The notes under the pieces: generated by a model
What the model was told of the DNA's origin: nothing
The model's database searches: none
Seen by the model: the letters and a program-made list of their open reading frames with translations, nothing else
Source: Candidatus Villigracilaceae bacterium
Lineage (GTDB): Bacteria > Chloroflexota > Anaerolineae > Anaerolineales > Villigracilaceae
DNA length: 64,000 nt
Reading direction: 5' to 3'
Assembly: GCA_026645935.1 (NCBI GenBank)
Contig: JAPKMP010000005.1
Location: forward strand, 124,001 to 188,000
Part shown: one piece after another, positions 20,990-30,038 of the stretch
Position numbering within the stretch: position 1 is the stretch's first letter
Layout of the letters: each line of letters opens with the position of its first letter
Position numbers and translations under genes: made by a program

Positions 20990-21056
20990 GGCGATCTTAT
21001 GATCTCCTTTGACACCAGGGCAATCACAGAAGAATAACGAAAGTCAGGTCAATCAC

Positions 21057-21416
21057 ATGAAATGGATCGTAGCCATCCTTGTCTTTCTTACCGCCGGGTA
21101 CATGCTTTTCGACGGCGTGCGCGCATTGACGGTCGGTGATTACATCACACCAGGGAGCGGAGAGCATGCCGGTCAATTGGGAGCGTGGGCGGGGCTGGTT
21201 TCCTACATTGGCTTCGACCCGCGTTCCGCATTCATAAAATCCATCTTTGTCGTGTACGGTCTGGCCTCATTGATCGCACTCGGCGCATATCTAACAAATC
21301 AGCCCTGGGGGCGAGGCGCGCTAATGATCACCGCTTTATTTGGGTTATGGTATCTGCCCATCGGCACGGCAACCAATATCACAGTTCTAATCCTTCTATT
21401 CTTACAAAAGAGATAG
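21057..21416 (+). CDS. Small integral membrane protein
   Basis: 119 aa, four hydrophobic segments; ATG at 21057. Confidence 0.6.
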   Translation: MKWIVAILVFLTAGYMLFDGVRALTVGDYITPGSGEHAGQLGAWAGLVSYIGFDPRSAFIKSIFVVYGLASLIALGAYLTNQPWGRGALMITALFGLWYLPIGTATNITVLILLFLQKR

Positions 21417-21482
21417 GCAAATCTTTCCAGCCTGCTCCGAAAGTGAGGCAGGCTGTTTTGCTTTTTCGGTATAATTTTGGGG

Positions 21483-22361
21483 ATGGTTTTCAAACGGATC
21501 GTCCTGACACTGCTCCTCACGTTGGGGATAACCGCCTGCGCTTCCTTCGGGGTTCGAGGCACGCCCACCCCTTCCGAACCGACACAAACTCCCGCGCCGC
21601 CCACCCCCACCCCGCCGCCTTCCGCGGCATCTGTCAATGGAGAATACATTACAATCGCCGAGTTCGAAGCGGAGCTCGCGCGATTCAAAACCGCGCAAAC
21701 CGCGCTGGGACTTTCCTTCACAGATGAGGATGCCAATAAAATCGTTCTTGAAGACATGATCGCCCAGTTCTTGTTGAGTCAAGCCGCAAGGGAGGAAAAC
21801 TTCGAAGTCAGCGACTCAGACCTCCAGTCCAGGATCGATGCGCTGGCGAGTCAACTTGGGGGCGCCGATGCGTTGAGTCAATGGCAGTCTGCGCACGGGT
21901 ATGACGATGCATCCTTCCGAATCGCGTTGAAGCGTTCCATCGAAGCGGCCTGGATGCGTGACAATATCATTGCGGCTGTACCGGCATCTGCGGAGCAAAT
22001 CCACCTGCGCCAGATTCTGACCTATAATGAGGCGGACGCTCAATCGGCTTTGCAGGAGTTGAACGCGGGAGCCGATTTCGACGAGCTGGCAAGCCAATAC
22101 GACCCGGTGACGAACGGTGAACTCGGCTGGGTGCCGAAAGGCTACCTGCTGGATGCGACTGCGGACGAAGCCGTCTTTGCCTTGCAAGCCGGGGAAGTGA
22201 GCGGCATCATCGCCACTGAAGCCGGGTTTCATATTTTCAAAGCCATCGAACGCGGAGAACACCAACTCTCCCCCGATGCCCTGCTTGCTGTGCAGGAACT
22301 TGCGTTGAAGGAATGGATCTCAGTGCAGCGCGAAAAAAGCGAGATCGTGATTGCGCCGTAA
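21483..22361 (+). CDS. Parvulin-type peptidyl-prolyl isomerase lipoprotein
   Basis: ITACASF lipobox; IHLRQILTYNEADAQSALQELNAGADFDELASQYD…GELGWVPKGYL…GFHIFKAIE. Confidence 0.8.
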   Translation: MVFKRIVLTLLLTLGITACASFGVRGTPTPSEPTQTPAPPTPTPPPSAASVNGEYITIAEFEAELARFKTAQTALGLSFTDEDANKIVLEDMIAQFLLSQAAREENFEVSDSDLQSRIDALASQLGGADALSQWQSAHGYDDASFRIALKRSIEAAWMRDNIIAAVPASAEQIHLRQILTYNEADAQSALQELNAGADFDELASQYDPVTNGELGWVPKGYLLDATADEAVFALQAGEVSGIIATEAGFHIFKAIERGEHQLSPDALLAVQELALKEWISVQREKSEIVIAP

Positions 22362-22390
22362 TCTTCTTCGAGTGATGTTGGAGTGAATTC

Positions 22391-23131
22391 ATGAGCAAAA
22401 GCAAATTCGATTACGACGATGCCCCGCCGGAGCGCGAACCTGCGCGGATCGAACTCTGGGACATGCTGAGCATTCTCACCCTTCTGCTGACGTTGTGCAT
22501 TGGGGCGTACTTCGTTGCAGTCTTCGCAAACCCAAGTGCAGCGTTCAATTTATTGAAACCCGGTCGCAACGATCCACCCACGCCAACCATCACCCAGATC
22601 CAACCGCCCTCCACATGGACGCCGACACTCCCCGGTCCCTCGGAAACGCCAACACTCACCCTTCTCCCGACGATCACGCTTCCCGCCACGCCGACATTGG
22701 TCTCATTGATCACGCCCTCGGTTACCCCCACCCCGACCCGCACACCCAAAGCGCCGTTTACTCATACTATTTCACAAATTAGCAGTGAGGCATATCATCC
22801 TGAGCTAGGATGCAATTGGCAAGGTGTCGCAGGGAGAGTGGTAGGCCCAAATAACGAAGAACTTAATGGTTATATTATTCTTTTGAATGGTTTCTATAAT
22901 GGAAAATCATTCGAAGAGTATAAGGCGGCAGGGATAGCTCAAATTTACGGCAGATCAGGGTTTGAATTTCAATTAGAAACCGGGAGTTCTCCAATAGACT
23001 CTAAGGGCTTGCTTGCTATACAGGTTTTCGATTTTCAATCAGGACGACCTGTTACCGATAAAATACCAATCGATACATCTAGCGACTGTTCAAGAAATCT
23101 TGTAATAGTACTATTCAAAAAGAATCCTTGA
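22391..23131 (+). CDS. Membrane-anchored protein: TM, Thr/Pro linker, globular C-terminal domain
   Basis: Continuous 246-aa ORF; linker TPTITQIQPPSTWTPTLPGPSETPT. Confidence 0.6.
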   Translation: MSKSKFDYDDAPPEREPARIELWDMLSILTLLLTLCIGAYFVAVFANPSAAFNLLKPGRNDPPTPTITQIQPPSTWTPTLPGPSETPTLTLLPTITLPATPTLVSLITPSVTPTPTRTPKAPFTHTISQISSEAYHPELGCNWQGVAGRVVGPNNEELNGYIILLNGFYNGKSFEEYKAAGIAQIYGRSGFEFQLETGSSPIDSKGLLAIQVFDFQSGRPVTDKIPIDTSSDCSRNLVIVLFKKNP

Positions 23132-23136
23132 AATGA

Positions 23137-23167
23137 AAATCCGCCGAACAAATCGGCGGATTTTTAT
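23137..23167 (+). terminator. Rho-independent terminator (possibly bidirectional)
   Basis: AAATCCGCCGA-ACAAA-TCGGCGGATTTTT. Confidence 0.8.
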
Positions 23168-23178
23168 TACTCAATAAC

Positions 23179-25497
23179 CTACTCCCCTGCCTTGCTTTGC
23201 GGCGGCGGGACATCTCCATAATCCAACACCTGCCGCATTTGGGTCGCCCCTTCAGGCGGACCGACGATCTTCTTATCCTCCATTGTATCCATCAGCCGCG
23301 AAGCGCGGGTGTAACCGATTCGCAGGCGGCGTTGAAGCATCGAAACGGAACCTTTGCCTTCTTTGCGAACAATTGCAACAGCGTCATCGAAAAGCGGATC
23401 GCCGTTGATTTTTTTTGTCTCTTCCCATAAAGGCGCTTGTTTGAGCGGCACATTATCGGGGATGGTCTCGTGCGGCGCGCCCCCCGCAGCGACATACGGA
23501 TTGGTATTCCCCGCCTGGTCCCGCCAGTAATCCACCAGTTTATGGATCTCACCATCCGAGACGAACACACCCTGCAAGCGGACGGGCGCAGGCGCATCGG
23601 GCGCCTGATAGAGCATGTCGCCGCGCCCAAGCAATCTCTCCGCGCCGGGCTGGTCGAGGATGACGCGGCTGTCCGTGTTGGATGCAACAGCGAAGGCGAT
23701 GCGCGCCGGGAAATTGGCTTTGATCAAACCGGTCACCACATCCACAGACGGGCGCTGGGTCGCGAGGATCATATGAATCCCCGTCGCACGCGCGAGTTGC
23801 GCGAGGCGCGTGATCGTTCGTTCGGTTTCGTCCGGCGCGATCATCATCAAGTCCGCCAGTTCGTCGATCACAACCATCAGGAAGGGCAGTTTTTTCTGTC
23901 CCTGAAGTTTCATCTTGGCATTGTAGTCCACGATGTTGCGCGACCCGGCTTGCGCGAAGAGATGATAGCGCTTGTCCATCTCGCGCGTGATCCATTGCAG
24001 CGCGCCGATGACCCGTTCCATTTCGACGACGACGGGACCGAGCAGATGCGGAACGCCATTGTAGCCGGTCAACTCCACGCGCTTCGGGTCGACAAGCACC
24101 ACGCGCAGGTCGTCGGGCGTGTGATACAACAACATGCAGGTCAGAATGGAATTGACGCAAACCGATTTACCCGAGCCGGTTGTCCCTGCGATCAACAAAT
24201 GCGGCATGTTTTCGATGCTGGCGATCGAGGGCAGTCCCGCCACATCGCGCCCGAGCGCAAAGGCAAGCGGCTTTCTAAAATTCTTAAAAACCTCGCCCTC
24301 CAAAATATCCCGCAGGGCAACCCGCGCCATTTCGTCGTTCGGCACTTCGATGCCGACATAACTATGCCCCGGCACCGGAGCCTGAATGCGGATGCGCGGC
24401 GCAGCCAATGCGAGCGCGAGGTCGTCTGCGAGGGATGCGATCTTGCTGACTCTGACTCTCGTCCGCACCCCGCCTCGGGACTCAAGAAAAAGCGGCTCGA
24501 CCCCAAATTGCGTGATCGTCGGTCCGCGGCTGATCGCCACCACCTGCGCTGGCGCGCCAAAGGATGCAAGCGTATCTTCGATAAGTCTCGCGCGCTGCTG
24601 GATGAATTCATCGTTGACCGTCGCTTCGCCGCCCGGGTCGAGAATATCGGCAAGGTCGGGAAGTTTCCATTCGATGACTCGCTGTCCGCTGCGGGTTTGG
24701 ATGGGCTGTGCGGGCACAGGCACCGTTTCCACGACGGGCATGGCGGATGAATCGATCGGGGTGAGTCCGTTCGAAGGGGATGAATCAGGGTTGAGCGGGG
24801 TTGGAGGCGCAACGGGACGGTGAAGGATTTCCCTAATCTTTTGATTCAACGGTCTGAGCCAGAAGAAGAGTTCGGTGACGGGTTTGTCCAGCGTGACAGC
24901 GAAGCCGATGATCAGCCACGCGATCAAGGCGATGACCGAGCCGCCTCCGCCGAATCCTGCCCAAAGCATTCGTTGAAAGAGACCGCCCAACGCACCACCG
25001 CCCTGCCCCGTCAACGCGACTGCTTCCGCGTTTTCAACATCTGTGATGATGGAATGCAAAACGGTGAGAAGCCAGAGGAAAAGGATGGCGCTCCCGATGG
25101 CTCGCTCGAGAGTGAGCGGCGGGATGCGCTCGATCTTACGGAAGACCAGCCACAAGCCAAAGACCAACAGGCCGATGGGAAGGACGTACACGCCCCAGCC
25201 GAATAACTGCGCAAGAAAAAGGATCGCGCCGCCAATGATGATGGAACGATTCACCGAGATCAATCCCAATAGAATGATAAGACCGAGAAACGCGAGAATG
25301 ATGCCGACGACATCCAGTTTGCGTTCGGGGGAAAGTTTTTCCCACCATGATGGCTCACGCTGCGGCGGCGGAGGCGGCGCTTTGTGTTTCGCTCCCCCCC
25401 TGGTGTGCGGAATCGCGCCTCCCTTTTTTTGCGAGAGGGTTTTGCCAAAAGGTTTTCCGCTTTTCTTCTGCGGCGCGGTTGGTTTTAGCAGGGGCAT
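23179..25497 (-). CDS. ftsK: DNA translocase FtsK/SpoIIIE
   Basis: PHLLIAGTTGSGKSVCVNSI, VVIDELADLMM, GIHMILATQRPSVDVVTG, C-terminal winged-helix gamma domain. Start taken at MPLLKPT. Confidence 0.93.
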   Translation of the reverse strand: MPLLKPTAPQKKSGKPFGKTLSQKKGGAIPHTRGGAKHKAPPPPPQREPSWWEKLSPERKLDVVGIILAFLGLIILLGLISVNRSIIIGGAILFLAQLFGWGVYVLPIGLLVFGLWLVFRKIERIPPLTLERAIGSAILFLWLLTVLHSIITDVENAEAVALTGQGGGALGGLFQRMLWAGFGGGGSVIALIAWLIIGFAVTLDKPVTELFFWLRPLNQKIREILHRPVAPPTPLNPDSSPSNGLTPIDSSAMPVVETVPVPAQPIQTRSGQRVIEWKLPDLADILDPGGEATVNDEFIQQRARLIEDTLASFGAPAQVVAISRGPTITQFGVEPLFLESRGGVRTRVRVSKIASLADDLALALAAPRIRIQAPVPGHSYVGIEVPNDEMARVALRDILEGEVFKNFRKPLAFALGRDVAGLPSIASIENMPHLLIAGTTGSGKSVCVNSILTCMLLYHTPDDLRVVLVDPKRVELTGYNGVPHLLGPVVVEMERVIGALQWITREMDKRYHLFAQAGSRNIVDYNAKMKLQGQKKLPFLMVVIDELADLMMIAPDETERTITRLAQLARATGIHMILATQRPSVDVVTGLIKANFPARIAFAVASNTDSRVILDQPGAERLLGRGDMLYQAPDAPAPVRLQGVFVSDGEIHKLVDYWRDQAGNTNPYVAAGGAPHETIPDNVPLKQAPLWEETKKINGDPLFDDAVAIVRKEGKGSVSMLQRRLRIGYTRASRLMDTMEDKKIVGPPEGATQMRQVLDYGDVPPPQSKAGE

Positions 25498-25628
25498 TTC
25501 GATTGGAGATCGGAGATCCAGCGAGTTGGGTGAGATGTAAAGCGTATATGTAATTGGTAATAAAGTATCGTTTGAGTCATTATAGCACAAATGGTCTGTT
25601 TATCTTTTTTGTTCATCCTCTTCATTGT

Positions 25629-25663
25629 CACCTGTGCCTGCACCAGTGCCGCAGGCACAGGTG
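25629..25663. repeat. Perfect 13-bp inverted repeat (no T-tract)
   Basis: CACCTGTGCCTGC-ACCAGTGCC-GCAGGCACAGGTG. Confidence 0.75.
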
Positions 25664-25811
25664 AGCCAAGCGTAAAATCTCGAATGCCATCTCAGAGACC
25701 CTTCTCTATCGTTCAGGGTGACAGAGCATAAGTTAAGGTAAAATTGCAAGGCTTAACTTACGATTGAGTCGCGGGGCAGGCAATATCTCCGCAGTTGGAT
25801 AGGACTTCAAT

Positions 25812-26732
25812 TTGTTCGAAATATTATTTCTCGGCACATCGGCATCCGCGCCGTCGGCGAATCGCGGGCTTTCCTCTCATATCGTCTCTCATAACGAATA
25901 CCGTTTTTTGGTGGATTGCGGCGAAGGGACGCAGAGACAAATCCTGCAATCGGGCAAAGGATTCAAGCGGCTGACGCGCGCGCTCATCACGCATGGGCAT
26001 CTCGATCACATCCTCGGCTTGGGCGGGCTACTTTCCACCTTCATGCGCTGGGAAGCCATCGAAGAATTCGAGATCTATGCCAGCCGCGGCACATTGGAGC
26101 GCGTGCGGACTCTTCTATATGACGTCGTCCTGCGCGGAAAGAAAACGCCGATGCCGCTCCGTCTGGTGGAGATTCAGCCCGGGGTCATCTTCGAAGCGGA
26201 GGACTTCACGGTGACAGCTTTCCCGGTCACTCACCGCGGCGCAGACAGTCTTGGTTATGTTTTCGAAGAAAAAGCAAGGCGCCCCTTCCTTGCCGAAAAG
26301 GCGGATGCGCTGGGTGTGCCGTTCGGTCCGGAACGGAAGGCATTGGTCACGGGCGAAACGATCCAATTGCCTGACGGCAAACGCATCACGCCGGACGATG
26401 TGCTTGGGGATTTGGAAAAGGGAGCGAAACTCGTCATCGTAGGCGATACGGGCCGCATCGATAACCTGATCGAAATCTGCAAAGACGCAGACATGGTGGT
26501 GATCGAATCGACCTATCTTGATGAGGAGGAAGAGATGGCGGAGCAGTTCTCGCATCTCACCGCCAAAATGGGCGCGGAACTCGCCAAAAACGCAGGGGTT
26601 AAGAGGCTAATCCTTACGCATATTTCGCGGCGGTATCGCGGAAAAGACGTACTCGCCGAAGCGCAGACGATCTTCCAAAACACCGCGGTGGCGCGCGATT
26701 TCGATACTTATGTGATAAAGAAAGAAATTTAG
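25812..26732 (+). CDS. rnz: Ribonuclease Z
   Basis: LFLGTSASAPSANRGLSS, LITHGHLDHILGLGGLLSTF, VIVGDTGR, RLILTHISRRY. TTG start. Confidence 0.88.
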   Translation: MFEILFLGTSASAPSANRGLSSHIVSHNEYRFLVDCGEGTQRQILQSGKGFKRLTRALITHGHLDHILGLGGLLSTFMRWEAIEEFEIYASRGTLERVRTLLYDVVLRGKKTPMPLRLVEIQPGVIFEAEDFTVTAFPVTHRGADSLGYVFEEKARRPFLAEKADALGVPFGPERKALVTGETIQLPDGKRITPDDVLGDLEKGAKLVIVGDTGRIDNLIEICKDADMVVIESTYLDEEEEMAEQFSHLTAKMGAELAKNAGVKRLILTHISRRYRGKDVLAEAQTIFQNTAVARDFDTYVIKKEI

Positions 26733-26733
26733 A

Positions 26734-27708
26734 ATGTCTGATAAATTTACGATAGGGGTGCTCACTTCCGGAGGCGATGCCCCCGGGATGAACGCGACGA
26801 TCCGCGCTGTGGTGCGGACAGCGCAGGCGAATAATATGAACGTGCTCGGTGTGATGCACGGCTATGAAGGTCTGGTCAATGGTGAGTATCGTCCGCTGGG
26901 TGTGCGCGACGTCGGCGGGATTCTTCAGCGCGGCGGGACGGTATTGCTGACAAGCCGCAGCAAACGCTTTCAGGAACCCGCCGGTCAACGCGACGCGATC
27001 CGCAAGATGAACGAAGCGGGCATGGATGCGCTCATCGTCATCGGCGGCGAAGGGTCGATGAACGGAGCGAACGCTCTCTCGAAACAAGGCATACAGGTGA
27101 TCGGCATCCCCGCCAGCATCGACAACGATATTTGGGGAACGAACATCGCCATCGGCACGGATACCGCCATGAACACCATCATGGATGCGGTGGACAAACT
27201 GCGCGACACGGCTTCGTCGCATCAGCGCGCGTTCCTCATCGAGACGATGGGACGCAACAGCGGTTATCTCGCCGTGATGGCGGGTATCATCTGCGGCGCG
27301 GAGATCGTCCTGATTCCCGAAACGCCGGTCTTGCGGGATGAGGTCGCGGTGACCGTGGAGGAGGCCTACAAACGCGGAAAGACACACGCCATCATTATCA
27401 ACGCCGAGGGGTCGGGCATCCGCACCATGGACCTGGCGCAGATGATCGACGACATGGACCTTGGTTTCAAGACCCGCATGACCATTTTAGGTCACATCCA
27501 GCGCGGCGGCTCGCCGTCGGCATATGACCGGCTGCTCGCTTCGCGCATGGGAGTCAAAGCTGTGGAGGCGCTTGTGGAAGGCACGCACGGCGTAATGACC
27601 GGACTCAAAGGCAAAGGGATAGATTTCATCCCGTTGGAGGATGTGATCAGCAACAAGCGAAACGTGAATATGGAGTACTACCATATGGTGAAGGTACTGG
27701 CGCGGTAA
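26734..27708 (+). CDS. pfkA: 6-phosphofructokinase
   Basis: GVLTSGGDAPGMNATIRAVV, GGEGSMNGA, PASIDNDIWGT, ETMGRNSGYLA. Confidence 0.9.
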   Translation: MSDKFTIGVLTSGGDAPGMNATIRAVVRTAQANNMNVLGVMHGYEGLVNGEYRPLGVRDVGGILQRGGTVLLTSRSKRFQEPAGQRDAIRKMNEAGMDALIVIGGEGSMNGANALSKQGIQVIGIPASIDNDIWGTNIAIGTDTAMNTIMDAVDKLRDTASSHQRAFLIETMGRNSGYLAVMAGIICGAEIVLIPETPVLRDEVAVTVEEAYKRGKTHAIIINAEGSGIRTMDLAQMIDDMDLGFKTRMTILGHIQRGGSPSAYDRLLASRMGVKAVEALVEGTHGVMTGLKGKGIDFIPLEDVISNKRNVNMEYYHMVKVLAR

Positions 27709-27727
27709 AAGACGTCCGGTAAACAGA

Positions 27728-27765
27728 AACGGCGGCGATGTCATATCAGCCGCCGTTGAGTTTTA
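27728..27765 (+). terminator. Terminator downstream of pfkA
   Basis: AACGGCGGC…GCCGCCGTT followed by GAGTTTTAT. Confidence 0.65.
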
Positions 27766-27861
27766 TAAAAGCTTTTCCTTTCTCTTTTGTGACGAGCGGC
27801 GGGAACTGCATAACCACTTTTTACTCGAACTATTTTGCCGGCTCATCTGTTCTCCAGAAAT

Positions 27862-29364
27862 TCAGCCTCCCAAATAATCCAATGACGATGGATCGGGCGC
27901 AGGCAGGAGGATGGTCTGCCCAGGCAGGAGTTGATCGGTCATATTCAATTGATTCGCACCTGCGAGAGCTTCAGGAGGTATCTTCCAGTCGAACGCGATG
28001 GTTTCGACGGTTTCGCCCGTCCGCACCGTATATTCACGGGCTTGCCCTTCAAGATGATAGGTTTGCCATTTCCATCGGAAGACATCGAAGCCCATCACGC
28101 CGGTGCGCCCGTTTTCGTAACTATTCCATTCCTTGTTGATCACACCATTGATGAGATCGCCGGGAGTGTACAGGGTGATTTCGCTGATAAAACAATCGTA
28201 AGTGGGTAGATTCTGGATCATATTGCTTATGCTGATCCGGGCATTGTTCTCATCCACGCCTGCCACCAGGAAGATGTGGTCGAAGCGTTCGTCTCCGCTC
28301 TGGTAGAGCGTCGAATACGAATAAAGGATATCTCCCGTATACAGGTTCCCATTGCTGGCGAAATCGTAACCGGGCATGGGCGTATCGGTATGGAATACGT
28401 CGTAGGTTTCAGGGTCAAAGCCAAGCCAGGGGCGTCCGTTCCATTTCGGGTTGGCTGCGGTGAAGATGGAGGCGTTCGCATACCAGTCCCCGATGCGGTA
28501 GGGGAAGCTGTTCGAATCCTTCATGATCGTCCACGCGAGGGGTCCGCACATGGATGAGGCATCCCAGAATCCAATCTCTTCCTGAGAGATCCGGTTCGCT
28601 TCCTGGCAATTGGAGGCAAGATATTGCCGCCCGGCGGCGAGGTAATCGGGGAAACGCCAGTCAAAGTCGAACATCTCTTGAAGGGTTTCATTGCTGACAT
28701 ATCCCTGGTCGATGACCCAATGGCAGGGTAGTTTTTTGAGAATGGGAACGATCGTTTCATCCTGGGGGTTGCCGCCTTTTTGCCAGTAGGCGGTCACATA
28801 CTCAGCCCATGAAGACTCGAGCACTCCCGGCACCATGGGGACCGCAAGCAGGCGCAAACCGTTTACATTCTTTCTGAGCCAGACCGCAAAGCCGTTTGTC
28901 AGGAATGTGGTGACAAGCCGGTCCGCCCGGTAAGTGAGCGGATACTGGTACATTTCGATCCTGAATTCGTAAACGAACGGGTCGTCTGTTACGTTCAACA
29001 TTGTGCCAAGCGGACCGTTCCAGATATAGTTTTCACGAAGGTCTTTCAGGGTGATCTCATTGCCAAGGTCTGCCTGGACTTTTGCAAGCAATTCATCAGG
29101 AGTCAGGTTGGGCGCAGAAGGGGAACATCCCGCCGGGTTTCCGAAAGCATAGATGTGTAATTCGGTCTCGTCTTCGAGGAACGAGGCGGACGTGTTTTCT
29201 TCCACAGAATTCGTGAAGGGCGATTCCGTTCGAGTGTCGATCCTCTGATCGGCGACTAAAATGACTTCATCCACTAAGGTGGAATTTTTCGCCGAGTTCG
29301 TAAATAAATCGAACGAACCCAGGAGCAGGCTCAGTAAAATGACCGAGAGTGATAGGATTTTCAT
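27862..29364 (-). CDS. Secreted protein with C-terminal LysM domain; possible Cys-peptidase-like core
   Basis: Signal-like N-terminus MKILSLSVILLSLLLGSF; C-terminal YTVRTGETVETIAFDWKIPPEALAGANQLNMTDQLLPGQTILLP (LysM); SSMCGPLAWTIM. Confidence 0.6.
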   Translation of the reverse strand: MKILSLSVILLSLLLGSFDLFTNSAKNSTLVDEVILVADQRIDTRTESPFTNSVEENTSASFLEDETELHIYAFGNPAGCSPSAPNLTPDELLAKVQADLGNEITLKDLRENYIWNGPLGTMLNVTDDPFVYEFRIEMYQYPLTYRADRLVTTFLTNGFAVWLRKNVNGLRLLAVPMVPGVLESSWAEYVTAYWQKGGNPQDETIVPILKKLPCHWVIDQGYVSNETLQEMFDFDWRFPDYLAAGRQYLASNCQEANRISQEEIGFWDASSMCGPLAWTIMKDSNSFPYRIGDWYANASIFTAANPKWNGRPWLGFDPETYDVFHTDTPMPGYDFASNGNLYTGDILYSYSTLYQSGDERFDHIFLVAGVDENNARISISNMIQNLPTYDCFISEITLYTPGDLINGVINKEWNSYENGRTGVMGFDVFRWKWQTYHLEGQAREYTVRTGETVETIAFDWKIPPEALAGANQLNMTDQLLPGQTILLPAPDPSSLDYLGG

Positions 29365-29479
29365 GGCATTCCTCTTTCAACAAATAAAAGTTTCCAACAG
29401 CGGGTCCCCAGGTACTTTTGTCTGGAATGCCAGATGCGCGAAGAGAATCGTGGTTTGCGCAATCCGTTCATTTGACTTT

Positions 29480-29573
29480 CGGTAACCTGGCAATCATTGG
29501 CATGTTTCATGCCTTTAGACCCATGGCTTTGCGTCCCTGCCTTTCAGCAGGTTTGCCGTTATCGTGTGTCTCT
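29480..29573 (-). ncRNA. c-di-GMP-I (GEMM-I) riboswitch aptamer, gene-proximal copy
   Basis: Minus strand: GATAACGGCAAACCTGCTGAAAGGCAGGGACGCAAAGCCATGGGTCTAAAGGCATGAAACATGCCAATGATTGCCAGGTTACCG. GAAA tetraloop, GGGACGCAAAGCC core, CTAAAGG receptor-like segment, GGTTACCG end. Confidence 0.85.
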
Positions 29574-29593
29574 TCGTAAGGTGCGGTTAACAA

Positions 29594-29622
29594 TAAAAGG
29601 CTTGGACACTATGCCAAGCCTT
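29594..29622 (-). terminator. Intrinsic terminator-like hairpin between the two aptamers
   Basis: Minus strand: AAGGCTTGG-CATAGTGT-CCAAGCCTTTTATTG. Confidence 0.65.
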
Positions 29623-29682
29623 AAGTTCTCCGTTGAGAGACGGTTCGAATCATGCGACAGGATGCACCTGCCCAAGAGATTC

Positions 29683-29782
29683 GGTGACGTTCGGCGGCTT
29701 GGCGATCATAGGCATTTGCATGCCTTTAGACCCATAGCTTTGCGTCCCCGCCTTTCGGCGGGTTTGCCATTATCGGTGTCTT
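29683..29782 (-). ncRNA. c-di-GMP-I (GEMM-I) riboswitch aptamer, distal copy
   Basis: Minus strand: GATAATGGCAAACCCGCCGAAAGGCGGGGACGCAAAGCTATGGGTCTAAAGGCATGCAAATGCCTATGATCGCC. Same core with compensatory stem changes versus the proximal copy; the 3' end is less canonical. Confidence 0.8.
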
Positions 29783-30038
29783 GATAATGTTATTGAAATA
29801 GCCGTTCCCCAAATTTGCGTGCAAACCTATTCTACGCCAGTTTCGCGCCAGGCGACCTAACAGACTGCTTACAGTCTAGCCTCTCCTGTGCAGACTGTGA
29901 AATCGGATTCCTTTAAATATTTTTTCTTTTGACAATCGAATGCCGGGGAACAATCTGACCTGGGTCTTTCGGAGTAAAATACACGAACCTCCGAGTTCTT
30001 ATAGAACTTGAAGGTCCCATCAAATAGGAGCCTTGCCC

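Noticed and set aside
5780-22750. ACNCCNAC-type periodic DNA in several genes as tandem or CRISPR-like repeats
   Set aside because: Explained by coding for Thr/Pro linkers; no constant repeat with unique spacers.
23437-24750. 437-aa plus-strand ORF opposite ftsK
   Set aside because: Antisense to the conserved FtsK motor domain; His/Arg-rich shadow translation.
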